From Epiperipatus broadwayi (taxonomy: Eukaryota > Onychophora > Udeonychophora > Euonychophora > Peripatidae): a stretch of 64,000 nt of DNA. Location: positions 1,242,001-1,306,000 of the forward strand of contig JAQFVV010012403.1 in assembly GCA_028023455.1 (NCBI GenBank), in the 5' to 3' direction. Below are positions 36,126 through 48,059 of this stretch, in pieces; within the stretch, counting starts at the first letter, position 1; every line of letters begins with the position of its first letter. The notes below the pieces were generated by a model, which saw only the letters and a list, made by a program, of their open reading frames with translations, did not search any database and had not been told where the DNA came from. The position numbers were made by a program, and so were the translations under genes.

Positions 36126-36884
36126 TTTATTCATTCATTTTTTTGAAGCATTATTTCTCTAGATGAAAAAATATATATTTGAAAATATGATATATAAATT
36201 ACAGTTTAAAAATAGACAAAAATACACAGTTTAGCCAACAAACACTCTATGTTAAGTTAAAACGCAACAAAAATTATTTATAAATAACTTACTTACCCAT
36301 ATACTTGATACTTACATTCTTTTTTAAAATTAGCATTACTTCGTCAAAAGCTTTAAGTTTTGCAATTTAGATCACGTGACTTTATATATTAAGAAAAAAA
36401 AGCATTCTATGATTATTTTTACAAATCAATGTATCTCCAAATCCCTCATAGGTGAATCGTGAATGACACTCAAATTCTGGTCCGGTTTGTTAATAGCAAA
36501 TGATGAGAATTTGAACAGTTCCCCATTCTTGTTTCTCCCTTTGTGTTATAATATTGTATTGAGTATTATTAATTAGAAAAGAAAACTACATGCATACCTG
36601 TATAACAACAGAATCTGGAATCAGGTGTAAAAGTCTTCAATGTTTAAAAAGTCTTGATGGGCAATTATACTTATTTTATAATTATTTTGAAGTAATTTTA
36701 TTAGTTTCTAAAATTTTAAGATTCAGGTGGCTCTAAACAATTGTATATTATATATAGCTGATGCAAGATTAGATAGCTATGAAACAGATCCTTATTAAAG
36801 TTATCTTGGTTACAGAGCTCTTATTGTTTTTAAGTATATGCTTATTTGAAAGTTTATGATGACAAGAATAGTATTTATAGTTAT
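36126..36884. other. AT-rich DNA, nothing recognised
   Basis: No supported feature. Confidence 0.5.
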
Positions 36885-37015
36885 TTATATTCTGAACTAT
36901 TTCCATCATCTAGATGAACTGTTAGATGTTTTTAGATAAAAAACCAAGCAGTTGGTGTATAAACATTCTGAATGATCTTACCAGTGACACCTAGCGTAAA
37001 AATTGAAGATAATTT
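36885..37015 (-). repeat. Family F tail fragment, degraded
   Basis: GAACTATTTCCATCATCTAG, then AGATGTTTTTAGATAAAA parallels the outer tail of family F at 23565-23610. ACCAGTGACACC at 36981 may be the GGTC...CAGCAACACC segment. Confidence 0.35.
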
Positions 37016-37685
37016 TTAAACTTTATTTTGAATTTAAATTAACATTTTAAATTAGGCTATTTTATCAAAGCAAGCAATAGAAATTTATATATTTGTGTAA
37101 GAGGGTTCTCCTGATTTCTTTATTTTTTTTTCTTTTTAAAGGAAAAAGTTAGTGAGTAATTTCCAAAAGCAATATATTATTCTAATAGATTGATTTACAA
37201 GATTATTTACCATTGTCAGGTGAACAGCTTCTTTAAATTTTTTCTTTTTACTTTATCATCTTTGCCAATATTATAGTATTTTTCAAAATAAACTTATCTT
37301 CATTTGCCATAGGCATACTTTGGACACATCTGTCTTTTTTCTTTAATCCCCCCCCCCCCTTTTTAATCATTATTTTATGTACTTTTAAATATTTTTTAAA
37401 AGAATGGCTCATTTCATTGATATATATATATTTCCAATCACATGGTATTTCCTAAATGTAGTTTTTAGTTTTCAACATTTTAAGTTTACATGTGTTATAG
37501 CTTAGAAAAGCTGATCTAATATTATATTTTTTTATTATTAGTTTTCTTTAGTATTTTTGCATTCCCTGGTATATTAATACACTATAGTATCTATTACCTG
37601 TTTTTTATATTTGTTTTGTTTTTTGTTATATCTTTAAATAAACTAACTATATATTTTAATAAAATTACATTATATAAGTTAATGC

Positions 37686-37997
37686 CGTTAACTCAGTGGT
37701 CCCCAACCTTTTTGCACTTAAGAGCACATTCTATAATACCGGCCAGGTGGCGGGCACCATTTATTTTTTCAATGTAAATTTATCATTGCATATTGTTAAT
37801 GATAGCTATAAAATATAGTATGACCTACAATTTGATTACAATATAATACAATAATTTATAAGAAATCTTAAAAATTAAGTTTATTTGTATCAGATAAATA
37901 ATTTTTTATTGTGTATGGATAGTGGCGGGCACACATAAAATGGTCTGCAGGTGCCATGGTGCCCATGGGCATAGGGTTGGAGACCTCTGCATTAACT
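37686..37997. mobile_element. hAT-type MITE with 8-bp target-site duplication
   Basis: The 296-bp element (37694-37989) begins CAGTGGTCCCCAACC and ends GGGTTGGAGACCTCTG, the inverted CAGNGGTCCCCAACC ends typical of hAT/Charlie-like elements. The flanks CGTTAACT and CATTAACT are an 8-bp duplication with one CpG-to-CpA type change. Subterminal copies of GTGGCGGGCAC on the same strand (37746 and 37922) are also seen. The interior is AT-rich and non-coding, so it would depend on a transposase supplied elsewhere. Confidence 0.93.
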
Positions 37998-38689
37998 CAA
38001 GCCTTCAGATAATCACAAAATATGTTTACTATGGGATTAATGCTATATCAAACTTTAGACATTAAGGAAAATTATGTTTAAAACTGGCTAAAGTAGAAAA
38101 AAAAACAATTTTTTTTATGCATATATAATTCTGAAGGGATTGCACCAAAAACCTTTCTACTAATATATCTAGTTCATACCCAAAGAACTAAGAAAATTAC
38201 TCAAAGAATAAGATGGCTTTTTTAAAAGAGATAATAAAAAAATGTTCAAAGGTTTTCAAGCATCAACTGTTATGTTCCATTATTGATGTAAAATGTTTAC
38301 TAAAAATAAACTTATTGAGAAAGCCATCACTTCCAGACTCAGTCAGTAAGCAAATCATATTATAAATTATATAAAAAATATAAAAAAAAACATCAAATGA
38401 AAAAAAAAACTTGCAAATCTACAAGAACCCATCAAATATCATATTGCATCAGATTAACCTAGAAACTACATTCGTCAAAAATCTTAGTTGCAAACATTTA
38501 ATAGATGATAGATATTCTATTTTGGAAAGGGAATTAATATTTTCACTGACAGACCATCTAATATCTTTTTATTAGTTATATTCATCAGTGACCTTCTGTA
38601 TATAGAGGCAGGAAATTCATTTATGCTGACAATATTTTTATGACTCCTGAAGAGATTGTTTTTTGAAATAGAAAAATTTTTCAATAAGG
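37998..38689. other. AT-rich DNA, nothing recognised
   Basis: No supported feature. Confidence 0.5.
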
Positions 38690-38815
38690 ATATAATAAGT
38701 GAAACACAGGCTTAATATATACCATGTATCTATATATGTAATATAGGGTATATGAGCACAGACTTTCACATGACCCACCACTCTCCACTCTATCTAATAA
38801 TACTGAAAAAAAAAT
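38690..38815 (-). mobile_element. Family H outer fragment
   Basis: GGGTATATGAGCACAGACTT, TCACATGACCCACCACTCTC and CACTCTATCTAATAATACTG match the outer part of family H at 25430-25495. The core is absent. A short A-run follows. Confidence 0.6.
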
Positions 38816-39869
38816 GGGAATGTTTTTCCATGACTAAGATCTTACTCCTAATCCAAAAAACTAAATATAGTTCAATTTTCATCTAAATAATGACAAATTA
38901 TCCTGTAATTTAAATATAATCATTTGATGTAGTAATCTGAAATATAATCCTACATCATACTATTAATCAATGACTTTTAGTGACCTAACTTATTTTTTTC
39001 ATTAGTCTAAGATTAGTCAAAATTAATTTTTAGGAATAACCATCTTAAAACACTAGATGTAATTACTTGGAGTTGTAATGGAGTAGTTTATGGACAGCTC
39101 CTTTAGAATTAAAATTGATAAATATTGTGCCTCTGTTTAAAGAAAATTGGTGCACTCTAATACAAACTGCATCTCTTTGTAATATTCCTCCCCAGATAAG
39201 AGAAGATAAATTGATTTACAGAAAATGTATAAAAAGCTGTTAAGAAAATTGCACTTGACAAGAATTCACGATATAGTTTCACTACTTAAGATGTGACCCA
39301 AATTAAGATGTCAATTTTGGATGACCACATAAGAATATATACTAAAAAAATTATGGCATAAAAAATTGAATTCTTAATAAGCGTTAATAAATTTATTTTT
39401 GTACATTCAACAGTAAAGCCAGTTAAATTTGATTTTTCAGAATACAACTGAATTCTCATTAATAGATTCAGGACAAATCTAAAAGTTACCAATTTATTTT
39501 CATGTTAATTGTTAATGATCAGGTAAGCAATTCTTGAAGAGGAAAGAAAATAAATACTACTACATGAAACATTATATCCCATACTGACCTGTGAATTATT
39601 TATTACCTGAGTTTAAATGTATTTGGAGAAGCATAATTTAATTTTTTCTAAAAACATTTAAAAATTTAAAGTAGGTGGAAATAGGTCAATGCATAATTAC
39701 AAATAATTCAATATAGAAATTCATGTAAAAAAATTATAAATATATAAATATAATTTAGTGCCAAAGATTGATCCATTTTTAATCAATGTAGCATTATGAT
39801 TACTGTTGTATAATTTATAAATAATGCTTTGAAGATTTGACCACTTTATTTTTTAAGTAATTAGAGAAA
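38816..39869. other. AT-rich DNA, nothing recognised
   Basis: No supported feature. Confidence 0.5.
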
Positions 39870-40975
39870 TTGCTTGGATGAATGGGGGAAAAAATTGATA
39901 AATGGAGCAAAGAAAAGAAAGGGGCTGATTTCCATATAATAAACATGATGTAGCAAGAATTGTATGGAAGGGAGTGGCAGTAGTAGGGTTAACTTATGGT
40001 AATGATGTGTTATATATTAGTAGAGAGGTGTTACGTTACTTAGAAAAGTAAAAGGAAAAGTAAGAAGACATGCATTGGATGCAGATATGTGGATGACAAA
40101 GGAGGAAATTCAAGGATAAATGTGATGGTCAAGTTTTTATATGCGAGTTGCAAAAAAACAAAATGAAAATATTCAGGAAATTGCAAATTATGAATAATAA
40201 GTGAATAGTCAAAATAGTATTTAATTGAGTTATGAGTAAAGGATAGAAATCAAGATGGGTAAGAAAGATAGTATGATATGCAGAAGATTTGGATACTTAT
40301 ACAAAAGGTGGGATAATTGTGTTAGGAGGATTGTTGAATGTTATAGTGACAAAGAATGGGATAGAATTAATAGATGCATTAATAAAAAAAATAGGGAGTT
40401 GGAGACATGGAGAACTAGTGTGGAGAGTAAAAAGACTTTAAATATATATATATAAGTAAGAAGAATATTGGGTGTAAGTTAATTTATAATGATATCAAGG
40501 AAAGTAGTTTACTGTTTAAGACTCAAACAGGATCGTTAGCAACAAAGAAATATATACATAAATGGAGAAGTATGAGTGATTTAGTCTATAAGTTATGTAA
40601 GGAAGGCATGGAAAATATTAGGCATCATCTAATGGAATGTAAATGCTAACAAGCAGAAGAATACAAATAATGAAGTTGTGGAAGAATAAATATAAGCAAA
40701 GTAATTATACAGAAAATGGGTTCTTGGTTTTTATGCTGAGTTTGGAAAAATATAAGGGGATCTAGATATAAAGGCCATAGAATAGGCAAGGATGATGTTG
40801 TGGAAATGGGATGGAACAGAATAGAGAAAAATATGAGAAAAATTTAGGATGGGGAATGAAAAGAGCAGGGAAGGTGGTTAACAGGTTTCTCTCGGCATAG
40901 TGGCTGAGAGATTCCTGACTTCGATAAATGAGAAGCCATAGTGCATCGCACTGCATCAATTTAATATACACAGTA
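39870..40975 (+). pseudogene. Jockey-like LINE C-terminal half, decayed
   Basis: Scattered frames read the post-RT region of a non-LTR retrotransposon: equivalents of VWKGVA, LTYGNDV and YISREV near 39965-40030, an open piece at 40255-40455 containing DNCVRRIVECYSDKEWDRIN and ELETWRTSVESKKTLN, then a segment equivalent to YNDIKESSLLFKTQTGS, and a C-terminal zinc-knuckle-like CKLCKEG...H...EC (about 40590-40650). The 3' end GTGGTTAACAGGTTTCTC through TGCATCGCACTGCATCA matches 7494-7611 and 52390-52505. Many stops and frameshifts show it is dead. Clade assignment (Jockey or CR1-like) is from general pattern only. Confidence 0.7.
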
Positions 40976-41769
40976 TGATATTTTATAGATATAATAAACA
41001 CCTCCACAATATGATACTTTACTGATTTATTAAAATAATCTTACATATTAATAATGAATATACTTTGAGTATTTGTTGAAAGCATTATTTTGTAGTTCAA
41101 AATCACGAAACTATTTTCAATTTAAAATTTAATTACTATTATATAATATTTGGTGTTAACATTCTTAGTAAACTATTAATAATAATTGCTTAGAGAATAA
41201 TAAAAAAAACCTACTCACAAACTAAACAAAAAAAAATTATTCAAAATATTTGTAGAATTTCTATTCCCACATATAGGATTATGAAAATTAAGGATTCCTA
41301 CTGTGGGAAAACTTGTGGGATATCGTGTTTTTTACTATTAGTATTATTTATATTACCTACCTCCTTCTTATCTAAATGACAATTTATTTTACAAGAAATG
41401 CAAACAAAGGGAATGACCTTATTACATTTATTTTAAATTACTTTTAGTTTTTTTTTTTTTTTTAAATAATCATTTAAAATTGCTGTTAATAGTTACATAC
41501 TCGTAAAAGGAAGTAAATGTGTGTTATGATTACATATATATAAGTGTCAAAGGTTTTTAGCAATATAGCGTAGTAGTATTTTTTTTTTTAAATTACGTTG
41601 AATGTTCAATATGTGTGCACAAGAATAATGGAAAATAATGGAATGCTTTGTCGCCCAGGAGATCATATGATGTACAAACACCGGAAGTGACAAATCCAAG
41701 CTGCGAGAGGAGTGAATTTATCTTTTGATTTGAATTTTTCTTCATCACCTTTATACACTTTTTGTAAGC
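40976..41769. other. AT-rich DNA, nothing recognised
   Basis: A T-run lies at about 41449-41463. The patch 41640-41710 (GTACAAACACCGGAAGTGAC) may be a minus-strand family D scrap. Confidence 0.4.
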
Positions 41770-41930
41770 TTTAGTTGCTACTACTTGCCAAATAATAATG
41801 CTTAATAAATCCCTACCCTATGCTGTTCTATCCGATATCCTCAGACTAGTTTTAAAATTAGGCCTTTTATCAGAGAAAAGCTTTGGTGCTTGGAATAGTG
41901 CATCTGAACCTACTATGACCAAGATTTGAT
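41770..41930 (-). repeat. Family E fragment, degraded
   Basis: GCTGTTCTATCCGATATCCT, then CAGACTAGTTTTAAAATTAG matches the minus-strand E segment seen at 43520-43560. The hammerhead-like boxes are eroded. Confidence 0.4.
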
Positions 41931-42176
41931 ATAAGCAATAAATCTCACATGACTCCATTTTAGATAAAAGTGGTGAAAGAAAAATGTATGCTGCTAAAAT
42001 AGTTAATCAGAAGTTATGTGATATTTTCTTGGTTGGAATTTTTATGTAAATGGCTACCAACATCATAAGCAGCCCTGCAAAAGACACATAAGTAAATGTA
42101 GCACCCAGTATTTAATCAAAATATAAAGCTTAATATTTTTATCTTTAAACATAAATCTTATAAGTTTTATATATGT

Positions 42177-42274
42177 TTTTTTTTTTTCATATGTCAAATG
42201 CGTTGACCAGGAAACAAACCCGGGCCAGCTACTTAGAAGGCAGCTATGCTAACCACTAGGCCACTAATGCCTAA
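42177..42274 (-). mobile_element. tRNA-derived SINE (family C), copy 4
   Basis: Minus strand: T-run, CATATGTCAAATGCGTTG end, AAACAAACCCGGG for the B-box and GCTAACCACTAGGCCACTAA for the A-box. It has more changes than the other copies. Confidence 0.7.
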
Positions 42275-42389
42275 CAAATAATACAATATAACAAAACAGG
42301 GTAAAATTTATTCAAAATTCACAAATAACAAATAGGCTAGAAATTACTTATTGAACTATTTTTGTAATCCAGAACTAATTCTTAAATTT

Positions 42390-43215
42390 CTTAAAAAAAA
42401 TATTTGAACCTTATTTAAATTTTTCAAGATATATTCAATTGTTAGTAATAATACACATGTTAGAATATAACTCAACATTTCAAATGGTATTCTTCACCTT
42501 TTTCTGGCCTGATCGGTTCCTAGTCTATCATGGGAATTGAACATGGTCCTCTAAATTCATAAATACTGAATTTAAGATGTCTTTAACTAACCACGTTATT
42601 CTGTCAAAGGTGACACTCAGTAGAAATGTCATATACTTATTTATGAGAGTTCTCATGCTTTCATCATTATTTCATAAAAGCAAGGTTAATCTATGGTTTC
42701 TAAACATTATAATTTTTCACAATAATTTGATTTATGGGATTTTGTGAATGGCTTCTTTAAAGTTTTAATTTCTTACAATTTTTCTGTGACCAATGTTTTG
42801 TCCCCCCTCTTCTATCCACAAAAAATTATAATGAATAAGCTTCTCATATGACGATGGCAAATAATGTCGTAAGACCACCTAATGTGACAATTCATAATGT
42901 TTGGAAGTCACTCATTACCTTTGTACTTAAAAAGTAGGAAAATTAGAAGGGTTCTCACACATATTTACTGACTATTGCCTTTGACAGAATAGCTTAGTTG
43001 TTTAAAGCATCACATTAAATTCAGTTTTCACAAATTTACAGGTTACAGATTTGACTTTCAAACTAATACTCCCACTGGTCAGACCAGAAATCTTTAAAAG
43101 AGAATAATGCCATTATAAATGTTGTGTTAATCTGCAAATTATTACTAACAATTGAATGTATGTGAGAAGTTTAAATAAATTTTGAATTTTTGTGAGAGCA
43201 TTTAATAATTAATTA
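42390..43215. mobile_element. Family F head-to-head pair, locus 2 (with spacer)
   Basis: Minus copy 42390-42625 and plus copy 42975-43215 face apart, separated by about 350 bp of unassigned DNA. The heads read TGACAGAATA(G/A)C plus GGTTAGTTAAAG- or TTAGTTGTTTAAAGC-like A-boxes. The B-box region is eroded. Then come CTGGTCAGACCAG and tails with AACAATTGAAT and AAATAAATTTTGAATTTT. This is the most diverged of the three F loci. Confidence 0.6.
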
Positions 43216-43527
43216 TAGATGATGGAAAAAATCCAATTTAGAATGCCATCAGCAAAAACTTTTGGATAAATACCAAGTGTTCTATTATTAAAATAGTGAT
43301 GATATCTCAGTTTCAGGTTTGAACCCCCAAAACTATGATATATGTAATAAAGTAAGATATTAAGCCAATAAACATCACATGATCACCACTTCTTATGCTT
43401 GTGTATAACTGTTGTTAAAACAGACAAAACTCATTATATGTATTGCCACACATAGCAAGAGTAATCAATGGATGCCAGAAAGCTTGTGCATAAAATCCCC
43501 ATCTAGTGCCTACTCATCCAATATCCT

Positions 43528-43559
43528 CAGACTAGTTTCTGGTTTGTGGCCTTCATCAG
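43528..43559 (-). ncRNA. Hammerhead-like core (family E, minus copy)
   Basis: On the minus strand: CTGATGA, AGGCC, ACAAA, CCA, GAAAC, TAGTC. Identical in core to the plus copy at 43974. Confidence 0.4.
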
Positions 43560-43973
43560 TGAGGAGCCTTGGATCTGAGAGTACTGCATCTAGATCTCAG
43601 GATGGCATCCATTGATTACTCTAGCTTGCTGTGTGTGGCAATACGTATAGTGAGTTTTGCCTGTTTTAGCAACAGTTATACACAAGCACAAGAAGTGATG
43701 GTCATGTGATGTTTATTGGCTTAAAACTAATCCTGCCTAATAGGATAGTGGTTGCTATAGTTATTAAAAAACCAAAGACACCAAAATATATGGGTACTGA
43801 ACTGAGTTCAGACCCATATGACTATAAAGCTAATGGGCTTGGATTGAAACATTAAGGTGTTTTCAGTTTAAGACTCATAGTTTTGTAGTTAAGTGGAGAT
43901 AAAAGGTGCCTGCTGAAGGGTTGCATTAGATCCTGAGATCTAGGTGCAGTGCTCTCAAATCCAAGGCTCCTCA

Positions 43974-44003
43974 CTGATGAAGGCCACAAACCAGAAACTA
44001 GTC
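43974..44003 (+). ncRNA. Hammerhead-like core (family E, plus copy)
   Basis: CTGATGA at 43974-43980, a GG/CC stem with a mispaired inner position relative to GGC/GCC, GAAAC at 43994-43998, then TA and GTC at 44001-44003. Confidence 0.4.
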
Positions 44004-44125
44004 TGGGGATATTGGATGAGTAGGCACTAGATGGGGATTTTATGCACAAGCTTTCTGGCATCCATTGATTACTCTAGCTTGCTGAGTGTGGCAATACGTA
44101 TAGTGAGTTTTGCCTGTTTTAACAA

Positions 44126-45000
44126 AAATAAGATATTCCATGTTCAACAAGAATATATCTATAATGATAAATGTAAGAATATCCCACTATATATTTCTGT
44201 AAAACTTTAAATCCTGGATTAATATTAATTTAAACACCAGGGATGATTATGGAAGTTCTATTATCACAACCATTCTAAAATATTTTATTTGTTTTAGGTT
44301 TCTATTTGAATAAACTCTAGGGGCCAAACCTCCTCAAAAGAGAATGTTTATTTGGAATTATATAAAATAACAATAGTCATCAATTCAAAAACCATAAATG
44401 TAAAACTCCAGCACATCCTTCAGTGGTTTGCATGTTCTCAGAGTTGTGGATATTTTTATGAACTATCATTTGTGGGTGTGGAAGTTATAATATTTAATCT
44501 TATGGAAAACAAACAAATGTATTAATAAAATAATAAGATGATCATTTATTATTAAAACAAAATGTATGTAATTTGATAGTAAATTTCCAATGGAACATAA
44601 AATTATTAATAAAGTTTAATAAATAGTTTATATATTTCATTTTCTTCTCATTTAATATCTTCACACATAAATAAAAAATCAGTCACATGATACTTAATCT
44701 ATTTCCAGCAGACAATTTAAATATTTAGTCCCTTTATGGGTAGTAATTTCATATATAGATATAAAAGAAAATCACTAATATCTTCTTTAACAAACAGTTC
44801 ATAAATTATAGTTTTACTTCTAATAATTCTACTTATGTATATATCTGAAGTGAAACAATTCCTCATGTAATATACTTTCAGTTTGAGTTTATACTCAGAA
44901 TTCAAATGTAAAAATACAGGATACCATCACACAATAAATTTTTTTTTTCGATCTTTGTAAATTTAATGCCTCTTTTTTATATTATAGAATGAATAGGTTA
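44126..45000. other. AT-rich DNA, no gene seen
   Basis: No supported feature. Confidence 0.5.
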
Positions 45001-45757
45001 ATAAACAATGAGGATTGCCAATTCCTCAACAATCTTTGTTATAAATGCTTAGCCAGAGAAAGCATTTAAAATATCTGTCAGGAACCCTTCCCCAAATCCC
45101 TGATCATGTTTTTGTGCTTTGGCACTTCTCAGAGAGGTGTCAGGGTAGGCTCAGACACTAGATCTAATAATACCAACCCAAATCCAGCATTTAACTAAAA
45201 GTTATCTATTGAGTGGAAAATCTGAAATTTTCAGACACCTAAAATGTCTTCAAACCCAGCTATCCAACTCAAATAGCTATAACTTACAAGCTTAAGAGAA
45301 TAGGGTCATGTGATCTATGACTCTTATTTTGACTATTTATAGTCTCTGCCTTAAGTCTTATGCAATTTTATATTGCTAAGACTACTAATATATGATATGG
45401 CTGAAGATCTATCAGTCCCATATAGCTTTTTGAGTTGGATAGCTGGGTTTGAAGACATGTAGGTGTCTGAAAATTTCAGATTTTCAACTCAATAGATAAC
45501 TTTTACTTAAATGCTGGCTTTGGGTTGGTATTTTTAGATCTAGTGTCTGAACCTATCCTGACACCTCTCTGGGGAGTGCCATAGCACAAAACCATGGTCA
45601 GGGGTTTGGGGAAGGGTTCCTGACAGAGATATTTTAAATGCTTTCTCTGGCTAAGCATTTATCACAAAGCTTGTTGAGGTATTGGCAATCCTCATTGTTT
45701 ATAACTTACAAGCTTAAGAGAGTAAGGTCATGTGATCTATGACTCTTATTTTGGATA
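45001..45757. mobile_element. Family I long inverted repeat (about 281-bp arms)
   Basis: The arms 45001-45281 and 45421-45702 are inverted copies at about 90% identity (for example GGAACCCTTCCCCAAA and TTTGGGGAAGGGTTCC). A 55-bp block (ACTTACAAGCTTAAGAGA, GTCATGTGATCTATGACTCT) follows both arms in the same orientation at 45282-45334 and 45703-45757. Each arm carries a hammerhead-like cassette: CTGGGGA, stem GTGC/GCAC, AAAAC (45569-45592, plus) and CTGAGAA, GTGC/GCAC, AAAAAC (about 45111-45135, minus). A diverged single copy is at 48060-48265. No coding capacity. The composition is less AT-rich than the flanks. Confidence 0.8.
45569..45592 (+). ncRNA. Hammerhead-like core (family I)
   Basis: CTGGGGA, stem GTGC/GCAC closing CATA, then AAAAC. 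The copy at 48217 has CTGAGGA, stem TGC/GCA and GAAAT, closer to the canonical boxes. Confidence 0.35.
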
Positions 45758-46880
45758 GGTTAATATCTTATCTTTAAACAAATAATTAACATCCTACATC
45801 CTAGGTTTTAGATATGTTTTCTTCTCTGCTATACAGACAGTCTTTTTTAAATTTGCATAATGTGTAGATTTCTTTTTTTCATACACTGAATACATAAGTT
45901 AGCTTTATAATAGTATAATGCATATAAAATACACATAAGGTCTTTGGTAATTTAGCTGCATAAGCTAGTTCTTTCCTTTTACTGGAAGATTATAAGAGGC
46001 AGCAATATAATTTCACACAGGCATTATTTACTGGACTGGGGTAAAAAACATATTCAGGGTTTTCCAACTGCCATGCTACTTATTCTTGCCTAGGCTAATG
46101 TAAGCTTTGCAATTTCCATTAGCAACAAGGCAAACTCCAGACATACTTCCTCTGCTCTAATGTATAGTTTGTAGTTTAGAATTCCATCAATCCACAGTGA
46201 AATGAAGTTAAATGCTGAATGAGTAACTGCTTACTGTTTTGGTTCATTAGCCATTATGCAAACCATAATTTACATTATTTTTTGTTATCTGTAGTATCTA
46301 CCATAATCTGTTATCTCAGACCCCAGAGAAAAATATCCCATTACTTTTTTAAATAAAAGTAATAAATAACTGTTTGCTTTCTTTATGTACCATACATTAG
46401 AAGAGATAAATCCTTTTCCAACTTTTATTAATTTATTTATAATTACAAAAATATTTTTAATTCATAATTGTTTCTCTTGCATTTGAACTCACAATTCTAC
46501 TTTCTATCAAATTCAATAAGATTTTGTTTTCAACATGATTCAAATAGATGAAACTAAGAAGATCTTAAAATGCCCTTTAATTTATGAACTGCTCATTTTC
46601 TCTTTCTTTATCATATATATGTATGCATAGGTGTAAACACACACGTTATTCTTCAAATTTGATTATGCAACAGTTACATTCCTGCTATTAGGGATATAAT
46701 ATATATCAAAATAAAAATGGAGTTCTAATTTAGTATAGGCAATATCATGCAGTTTACGGGCTATTAATAAATAGTATTTTAATAATGAATATTGAAATTT
46801 AGCAAGTAGCAAATATTTGTAGAAAAAAATTTGCAAAATAATAGAAATAATCTACAATAAATTAAATACCATATAATACT
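45758..46880. other. AT-rich DNA, nothing recognised
   Basis: No supported feature; somewhat richer in GC between 45950 and 46260 but without an open frame. Confidence 0.45.
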
Positions 46881-46990
46881 CAATTGTCCAAACGCTTTAC
46901 TACTTTTACAATGCTTTATTTTCCACCCTTTTCTACAGTTTACAGTTTTGATTGCCCCAGCAATCTTCTTCAGAACATTATATCTCCTAA
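46881..46990 (-). mobile_element. Family G single copy (minus strand)
   Basis: On the minus strand: CTGAAGA, then GATTGC/GCAATC hairpin with a four-base loop, AAAACTG (46943-46973), and an A-rich downstream part equivalent to the GGAAAATAA segment of the 28-kb pair. Here it is unpaired, which shows the unit can exist alone. Confidence 0.5.
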
Positions 46991-47599
46991 TCTCAATTGT
47001 TACAGTCATATTTAGTTTTACGCAGATTCTATATATAGATGTGATAATTGAATGAACCTATCAATATAATAATATATATCTTTTAAAAATAAATCAGACA
47101 ACAGATAAACAAGTAAAACCATTAACATATTTATTGACACATGAATAAAGCTCTATATATTCACAACCTTCCACATTTGAAAAGATGACATATTCCTCAT
47201 GTTGTTAGTATCTAAGTTAAAATAAATACATTTTTAAGTGGAAAAAGTGCTTCCAATGTACACCAATATATTATAAAAGCAATTATTTCAAATTTTCATT
47301 TGATTTTTCAAGTCGAATTTTATGAATCTCTCTTTATTTATTTTTCTATAAAGACTTCACATGTAGCTTTATATGAATTTTATTATAATATATAGTCATA
47401 ATGATAGTATTTTTATTATTATTATTTAAACTCCATAACCCTATTTCTTAAGTGTACCATGTGAACATGCATGCACAAAATATCATTTAATTCATGTACA
47501 CATAAAGAAGAATGAAATTCTTGGATAGGGTTAAAACCAATGTACTAGCGTGCATGAGATTTTGGGTCATGCATACAAATATCTTATTATATTGTGTCA
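46991..47599. other. AT-rich DNA, nothing recognised
   Basis: No supported feature. Confidence 0.5.
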
Positions 47600-47680
47600 C
47601 ATACTGCCTTCTGGCATCCATTGATTACTCTGTTTGGCACAGGGTGGCACTACTGTATGGAGAGTTTTGCCATTGTTTAT
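47600..47680 (+). repeat. Family E end fragment
   Basis: CTGGCATCCATTGATTACTC through GGCACTACTGTATGGAGAGT and TTTGCC is nearly identical to the E ends at 2525 and 2975. Confidence 0.75.
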
Positions 47681-48059
47681 TACCAATACTAATATTATAA
47701 TTCATTATTCTATAAAAATGACTCTGTTTTCTATAAAGATGATAAGATAAAATATGCATGTAAAATAAAATGTCATAAATCTTAACATTTAAAATAGGAT
47801 CAGATGGATATGAGTGAGATTCTGATCATTAGAAAGTCATAATAATGATACGCTATTTTATAGGTGTCTGCAATTCATGTGTATGCACAAATACATACAT
47901 CATTAAAATGTCTTTACATCATTAAAATATCATTATATCAGTACAGATTAATATGTAGTGAATTAGTCATTGTACATTTGAATTTTCATTACTATATACA
48001 GAATATCAAAATAGAAATAAACAATGGGTAAGAATATCATTACAAAAAAATCAAATCAG

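Larger units (their letters stand above)
43330..44125. mobile_element. Large family E composite with inverted and direct repeats
   Basis: The most complete E locus. A minus E unit (43330-43605) is joined to a plus unit (43605-44125). The plus unit has the E end (GCATCCATTGATTACTCTAG to TTTTGCCTGTTTTA) as a direct repeat at 43605-43667 and 44060-44120. The minus and plus units share hammerhead-like cores at about 43528-43559 and 43974-44003. Between the direct repeats is a body with a tRNA-like stretch (GATAGTGGTTGCTATAG, GAGTTCAGACCC). Arms are over 90% identical, so the locus is younger than the other E copies. The two short frames here (43412-43615 and 43852-44061) are the same non-coding sequence read in two copies. 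Confidence 0.75.

Noticed and set aside
41449-41463. T-run as the tail of a minus-strand retroposon
   Set aside because: No element body could be recognised next to it; homopolymers are common here.
43412-44061. Two similar 67-69 residue frames as a duplicated gene pair
   Set aside because: They are the same non-coding family E segment read in its two inverted copies.
43330-45757. CRISPR-like array of repeats
   Set aside because: Repeats are long, inverted, unequally spaced and belong to transposable elements.
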